Origin: Treponema sp.
Lineage (GTDB): Bacteria > Spirochaetota > Spirochaetia > Treponematales > Breznakiellaceae
Assembly (NCBI GenBank): GCA_031266095.1
Contig: JAISBR010000117.1
Span: 1 to 37,744, forward strand
Length of the DNA stretch: 37,744 nt
Reading direction: 5' to 3'
Shown here: positions 34,026 through 37,744 of the stretch, one piece after another
How positions within the stretch are numbered: position 1 is the stretch's first letter
Layout: each line of letters begins with the position of its first letter
The notes under the pieces: model-generated
Told to the model about the DNA's origin: nothing
The model's database searches: none
Seen by the model: only the letters and a program-made list of their open reading frames with translations
Program-made: the position numbers and the translations under genes

Positions 34026-34029
34026 ACCG

Positions 34030-34326
34030 TTAAAAGTACCCAGGGCTCCTGATAAACTCATCAATACCTTGTGCATCATACGCGCTGTCCATAAGGCTGT
34101 AACAAAAGAGTAGGCAGCTGTTCTTCTATAACCCCGCCGCCTTTTCTATCCTTTCAGGGGGTTTTGGAACAGGCTTAATGGAAAACATCATATCTAAACA
34201 GTAGGGTAAAGCCTGCCGTGCCGATTTCTTCCGGAACGGTAAACGGTCATATTCCGGGCAATAGTCCCGAAACGCTGTTACACAACAAGTCACTTCCTCC
34301 GGCTTAAACCCACTGAAGTCTTCCAA
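34030..34326 (-). pseudogene. Degraded open frame ending in a transposase-like fragment
   Basis: One reading frame runs from a TTG at 34326 (AGAGGA upstream) to a TAG at 34126-34128 and continues in the same frame to a TAA at 34030-34032. The part after the TAG reads CYSLMDSAYDAQGIDEFIRS, which matches the 'MDSAYDA..I..F.RS.G' segment of IS4-type DDE transposases, cut off before the following catalytic region. The first 66 codons (with CPEYDRLPFRKK) are not recognised and may be unrelated. No terminal inverted repeats were found. This is most likely a transposon remnant between clpB and the dehydrogenase pseudogene. Confidence 0.5.
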
Positions 34327-34345
34327 TCCGGAATCCTCTTTATAC

Positions 34346-35380
34346 TTATAGTTCTATCATAACTTTCACGGTATCCTGGTGACCGGCGGCGGCGTATTCA
34401 TAGGCGGTGATAGAATCTTCAAATTTGAAGGTTTTACTGATAAAACGTTTAATGTCGATCTTCCCCGCTTTCACCAAAGCTATCGCCCGGTCAAAACAGT
34501 TAACGTATCTGAATATGGCTTCGATACTGATGCCCCGGCCCTGTAGAAACGCCACATCAATGGGGACCGTACCGTTCATCATTCCCACGAGGACAACCTT
34601 GCCCCCTTTCCCGGCACAGCGGAAGAAATCAGGGTACACTTTTGGATTCCCGGAAGCCTCAAACACAACGTTACAGCCCTTGCCGCCGGTTTCCTTCATA
34701 ATGAATTCTTGTAAATCTACAGCAGCGGTATTTACCGGGATGATGTTCTTATCGTAAGATCCGGCGATATTCAGTTTTTCCTGTTTTATATCGGATATAA
34801 ATACCCTGCCGCATCCGCCTGCCAGGGCGGATATATATCACATTATACCAATTTTTACTCATCCCAACAACATTGCAGTATCTCACTGTTTAATCGAGCC
34901 TTTCTTTGCCGCTTCAACACCGATAGCCAAAGGTTCCATCATAGCGCCTTCCGCCGCACTCATCCTCTGGGGCAGCTTAAAGCAGAACTGTGCGGGATGA
35001 ACCACCGTCTCCCTAAGGCATCCGTGTACCGGGGGGGTTGCCCAGAAGACCACATCGGGATCGATATTGTACATTCCTTCCAGTACCTCCCGGGAGCGCG
35101 TATTGGGAATCCCCGGTTCCATACAAACAAGGTCGCCCAGCGCAAAGTCCGTTACCTTTTCCCCCTTTTCGATAATAATGCCCGCCGCCTCGTGGCCCAG
35201 GATCATTGGCTCTTTGACGATAAAATCGCCGATAGCACCTTCCAGATAATAGTGAATATCGCTGCCGCAGATACCGCAGGCCTTGATCTGGATCTTTACG
35301 TCATAGGGGCCGACTGTCTCGGTGATAGGATAATCCCGAAGGCTCAAATTTTTTTTTGCTTCAAGTACCAAAGCTTTCAT
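34346..35380 (-). pseudogene. Zinc-dependent polyol (xylitol/iditol-type) dehydrogenase, three in-frame TGA codons
   Basis: A 345-codon frame of normal length for the medium-chain sorbitol-dehydrogenase family. AGGAGGAG precedes ATG 35380. The N-terminal half has [12 protein letters not shown] (catalytic C35), GHEAAG (H63, E64) and [19 protein letters not shown]. The structural-zinc cysteines are absent ([20 protein letters not shown]), as in a known subgroup. TGA stops occur at codons 166, 174 and 181 (34883-34885, 34859-34861, 34838-34840), within the NAD-binding glycine motif. The frame then continues intact (SALAGGCGRVFISD onward) to 34346. No net frameshift is present. The enzyme would oxidise a sugar alcohol to a ketose, but this copy is probably inactive. 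Confidence 0.85.
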
Positions 35381-35411
35381 AATCTCCTCCTGCGTGTATA
35401 CGCCGTATGAA

Positions 35412-35442
35412 TTAAAAAATCCGGATGTTTAGTAACACCCGG
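35412..35442 (-). terminator. Rho-independent terminator after the binding-protein gene
   Basis: On the reverse strand CCGGGTGTT, loop ACTA, AACATCCGG (35421-35442) forms a nine-pair stem with one G-U, followed by ATTTTTTAA. It separates the binding-protein gene (stop at 35474) from the dehydrogenase pseudogene downstream. Confidence 0.8.
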
Positions 35443-35473
35443 AATGAACTGTTTTTACAGATGCGTTAAATCC

Positions 35474-36463
35474 CTACTTCAATGCGCCGGTCTTTTTATG
35501 AACGGCGATAAGTTCCGCGATGTTATCCTTGGTGTAAAGGGGACACACAATATCTGTATTTACTATGCCGGTAACCGTCCCGGTAAGAATTTGATTGGCA
35601 AGCTCCATGTTTTTCCGGGCAAGCTCATCGGCGTTCTGAAAGGCGGTTCCGGTCATACGGCCTTCCTCGATGAGGAGGGCGGCGGCAGCATCGCCGTCAA
35701 CACCGTAAACAAGCAGCGAGTTAAACCTGGAATTACCTTTTACCGCTTCAAGCGCGCCCATGGCCATGTTGTCATTCATGGAAACAACCGCATCGATTTG
35801 AGGATTGGCCTGTACCCAGTCTTCCATGTACCGCATACCTTCGTCTTTATTCCAATGTCCGGACTGTTCACCGACAATCGTAACATCGGGCCGTTTGGCG
35901 AAGAATTCCTGCTCCCAGGAGCGGCGCCTTTCAACGGAGTGCAGGTTACCGTCAGGACCCCGAAGCACCACAACCTTTGCGCCCTGGGGAATCTGCGTTA
36001 AAGCCAGCCGTGCTACTACCGCGCCCTGCTCGTAGGGATCGGCGTCAACACTGTTGGTAACGGCCATGACAGCCGGATCGGGTATTCGGGGATTAGTAAG
36101 AACGATCGGAATTTTTGCATCAACAGCTTTCATGATGTAGGGTTTCTGGGCTTCGCTGTCGTTTGGCTGAAGAATGATAAGATCGTACTTATTGGTGATG
36201 GCGTTTTCAATTGCCGCGTTCTGCTTGGCATCATCGGCCTGACCGTCAACAACATCAACTCTAAGGTTGGGGTACTTTCCCGCTTCTTCCTTGATGGAAT
36301 TAGCGAGCCATGCGGCAAAAAGATCCGCTTGAGCCCGGGCAATATACACAACCCGTTTTGCCCCTCCTCCTGAATCCCTGCCGCCTGCGGCAAACACCAT
36401 TGTCGACGCCACAATAAGTGTCAACAATACCACGAAAATTGTCTTCCTTTCTCTTTCCTCCAA
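35474..36463 (-). CDS. Periplasmic sugar-binding protein (ribose/RbsB class), start codon in doubt
   Basis: A type I periplasmic binding protein (Peripla_BP_4) of up to 329 residues. The signal peptide is KTIFVVLLTLIVASTMVFA with cleavage before AGGRDS. The body has VVYIARAQADLFAAWLANSI, DLIILQPNDSEAQKPYI and VVSMNDNMAMGALEAV, all family-typical. The only upstream start in frame is a TTG at 36463 that overlaps the GGAGG. The expected start, eight bases after GGAGG and just before KTIF, reads AGG instead of ATG (36446-36448). The gene may therefore be poorly translated. It lies downstream of its permease and beside a polyol dehydrogenase pseudogene, so a sugar or polyol ligand is likely. Confidence 0.8.
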   Translation of the reverse strand: MEERERKTIFVVLLTLIVASTMVFAAGGRDSGGGAKRVVYIARAQADLFAAWLANSIKEEAGKYPNLRVDVVDGQADDAKQNAAIENAITNKYDLIILQPNDSEAQKPYIMKAVDAKIPIVLTNPRIPDPAVMAVTNSVDADPYEQGAVVARLALTQIPQGAKVVVLRGPDGNLHSVERRRSWEQEFFAKRPDVTIVGEQSGHWNKDEGMRYMEDWVQANPQIDAVVSMNDNMAMGALEAVKGNSRFNSLLVYGVDGDAAAALLIEEGRMTGTAFQNADELARKNMELANQILTGTVTGIVNTDIVCPLYTKDNIAELIAVHKKTGALK

Positions 36464-36502
36464 AAAAATATTTTTAAGCGCGATGCGCCTAATTACTCAT
36501 TG

Positions 36503-36560
36503 GACTTGTTCAACCACCTATTTTACTGAACCCTATCGGGTTCGGGTTGTTGAACAAGTC
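36503..36560. repeat. Nested palindrome in the permease/binding-protein gap
   Basis: GACTTGTTCAAC (36503-36514) pairs with GTTGAACAAGTC (36549-36560). Inside is GAACCC-TATC-GGGTTC (36528-36543). The outer arms resemble the arms of the 47-base repeat that follows (TTGTTCGATAAC/GTTATCGAACAA). Confidence 0.8.
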
Positions 36561-36562
36561 TC

Positions 36563-36583
36563 GCAAAATGCTCTGCATTTTGC
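36563..36583. repeat. Perfect hairpin GCAAAATGC-TCT-GCATTTTGC
   Basis: A nine-bp stem with a three-base loop, the middle of three consecutive palindromes between the permease and binding-protein genes. Confidence 0.8.
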
Positions 36584-36587
36584 CGGT

Positions 36588-36634
36588 TTTTATAAGGAAT
36601 TTGTTCGATAACTGAAGTTATCGAACAAGTCTAT
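36588..36634. repeat. 47-base palindromic repeat, copy 2
   Basis: It starts TTTTATAAGGAATT like copy 1 (4602-4648) and carries a perfect 12-bp stem (36601-36612 with 36617-36628) around TGAA. Its last bases overlap the stop codon of the reverse-strand permease gene. Three substitutions separate it from copy 1. Confidence 0.9.
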
Positions 36635-37629
36635 TTATTGCCGCTTCGTTCGAGCGCGGCAGATACGTCTTTCGGCCTGGATCGGTTGTTTTTCGCCCGA
36701 ATATCCATAATCACCGCCAGGGCGATAATAATTCCCTTGATGATCTGCTGAATGTAAGAATTAACCCCCAAAAGGTTCATGATGTTGTTGAGGATACCGA
36801 CAATAAACGCACCGGCCAGAGTTCCCATCGCGGTTCCGATACCGCCCGAAAAACTGGTTCCGCCAATAACCGCCGCGGTCAGGGCTTCAAATTCGTACCC
36901 CTGCGCTGCCGCCGGAAGTCCCGCGTTATTCCGTGACATAAAGATAATCCCCGCAAGTCCTACGAAAATTCCGTTAAGCAGATAAACAGCGAATTTCGAC
37001 CGGGAGACCTGAATACCCGAAGCGTTTGCGGCTTCCTCGTTGCCGCCTATGGCGTACAGGGATCGCCCAAGGCGGGTATTATTTAGAATGTACCAGGTAG
37101 CAAGGAGTATCAACACCATAAAGATGATGGGAAGGGGAATATGCAAAAAGGATCCCTGACCTAACACCACGAAATTGCCAATCTGGTAAATACTCTGTCC
37201 TGCGGTATAGAGCAGGACAAGTCCCCGCGCCATAGTCATAACCGCAAGGGTTGCAATGAAAGGCGGCGTTTTGAATACGCTGGCCAACATTCCGCTCACC
37301 ATATTGCAGAGGATACCGATTGACAGACCCACTGAAGAGGCGAGAAGCAGGGAATTCGTAGCCTTGTATACAGCGACAGAGAGTACCCCCGCAAGGGCCA
37401 AAACCGCGCCGTTGGAAAGATCAATAAGGCCGGCAATGATCAGCATGGTTTCCCCAAAAGCGAGTATCGCGATCACGGAATTCTGCTTCAAAATATTGCT
37501 CAAATTCGCGGGGGATAAAAAATTCCTGTTTAACAACGTACTGATCAAAAAAGCTGCAACGAGTATGACAAAGATACTGTTCCTGTTTACAAAAGAAGTA
37601 AAACGGGAAAAACGAATACTTTTAGCCAT
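36631..37629 (-). CDS. Sugar ABC transporter permease (RbsC class)
   Basis: A 332-residue BPD_transp_2 permease with about eight to ten membrane helices. Typical motifs are AFGETMLIIAGLIDLSNGAV (about residue 56), PPFIATLAVMTMARGLVLLY, SLYAIGGNEEAANASGI and FEALTAAVIGGTSFSGGIG. AAGGAAGGA supports ATG 37629, and the ATPase gene ends two bases upstream. Only one permease is visible, so this transporter is ribose-like rather than ytf-like. The stop codon is covered by a copy of the 47-base palindromic repeat. Confidence 0.93.
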   Translation of the reverse strand: MAKSIRFSRFTSFVNRNSIFVILVAAFLISTLLNRNFLSPANLSNILKQNSVIAILAFGETMLIIAGLIDLSNGAVLALAGVLSVAVYKATNSLLLASSVGLSIGILCNMVSGMLASVFKTPPFIATLAVMTMARGLVLLYTAGQSIYQIGNFVVLGQGSFLHIPLPIIFMVLILLATWYILNNTRLGRSLYAIGGNEEAANASGIQVSRSKFAVYLLNGIFVGLAGIIFMSRNNAGLPAAAQGYEFEALTAAVIGGTSFSGGIGTAMGTLAGAFIVGILNNIMNLLGVNSYIQQIIKGIIIALAVIMDIRAKNNRSRPKDVSAALERSGNK

Positions 37630-37631
37630 CT

Positions 37632-37744
37632 TTATTCCTTCCTTACCCTGGTTTGTTCTTGCACGGCCGCTTTTGTACTGCCCGTGGCATATTGCATTAT
37701 AAGTTCCTGGGAAAACTCGCCGCGCCGTAATTCAGCGGTAATTT
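37632..37744 (-). CDS. Partial: C-terminus of sugar ABC transporter ATPase (RbsA class)
   Basis: The reverse strand is open from the window edge to a TAA at 37632-37634. It encodes about 37 residues including ITAELRRGEFSQELIMQYAT. This is the usual end of the second nucleotide-binding domain of RbsA/MglA ATPases (G-x-ITAEF...E-x-IM-x-AATG pattern). The following permease start is two bases away, confirming the operon order ATPase, permease, binding protein. The 5' part lies outside the window. Confidence 0.85.
   Translation of the reverse strand, partial: ITAELRRGEFSQELIMQYATGSTKAAVQEQTRVRKE

Noticed and set aside
33950..34029. CIRCE element or tRNA upstream of clpB
   Set aside because: No TTAGCACTC/GAGTGCTAA inverted repeat and no cloverleaf arms could be found.
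34838..34885. TGA read as selenocysteine or another amino acid in the dehydrogenase
   Set aside because: TGA is the normal stop of many genes here, no SECIS-like hairpin was noticed after the codons, and the glycine motif is damaged as well.

Overview
The window looks like a chromosomal segment of a spirochaete, most likely a free-living or gut Treponema-like bacterium of roughly even base composition. This is inferred from the mix of late flagellar genes with sigma-28 promoters, several ribose/galactose-class sugar ABC transporters, and an RND efflux adaptor of the reduced kind known from Borrelia BesA. No rRNA, tRNA, CRISPR array or intact insertion sequence was seen.

Layout. 1-88 (-) is the first codons of a probable Rpn/PD-(D/E)XK nuclease-transposase gene cut by the window edge. 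333-2418 (-) holds a lipoprotein, then an operon of small membrane protein, ECF sigma factor and zinc-finger anti-sigma factor. 2664-3798 holds a FliL-like membrane protein and a divergent RsbRD-N-like protein. 3853-10291 (+) is a complete F-type ATP synthase operon (atpBEFHAGDC, no atpI). 10318-11438 holds a double zinc-ribbon membrane protein and divergent rsmI. 11494-13058 (+) is flgM, fliS and a FlgN-like chaperone, with sigma-28-type promoters before flgM and fliS. 13160-22568 is a sugar locus: a divergent AraC regulator, then a YtfQ-YtfR-YtfT-YjfF-like (galactofuranose-class) ABC transporter, a cupin-like protein and a 1096-residue DUF5107/TPR protein. 22783-31253 (+) is an efflux operon: a double-headed TetR regulator, TolC-like channel, lipoprotein adaptor, RND pump, a PII-like transporter-associated protein with a proline-rich repeat tail, and an HExxH protein. 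31319-33949 (-) is clpB. 34030-37744 (-) is a second sugar ABC transporter (ATPase end, permease, binding protein) next to a polyol-dehydrogenase pseudogene and a transposase scrap, and looks to be decaying.

How the parts work together. The ECF sigma and anti-sigma factor form an envelope-signal switch. The flagellar trio is a classic late-gene set (anti-sigma-28 plus two export chaperones). The sugar locus joins sensing, import and probable cytoplasmic handling of a furanose-type sugar in one transcription unit. The efflux operon probably represses itself through a 20-bp palindrome at its promoter.

Three signals go beyond gene content. Four genes (3185-, 3280+, 10758+, 14059-) have a -10 hexamer exactly six bases before the start codon and no Shine-Dalgarno sequence, as expected of leaderless mRNAs. 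A family of intergenic palindromes shares a TGAA loop; two of its members are nearly identical 47-base copies, one of them between atpB and atpE. The right-hand sugar locus shows three in-frame TGA codons in a full-length dehydrogenase frame and an apparent ATG-to-AGG start loss in the binding-protein gene.
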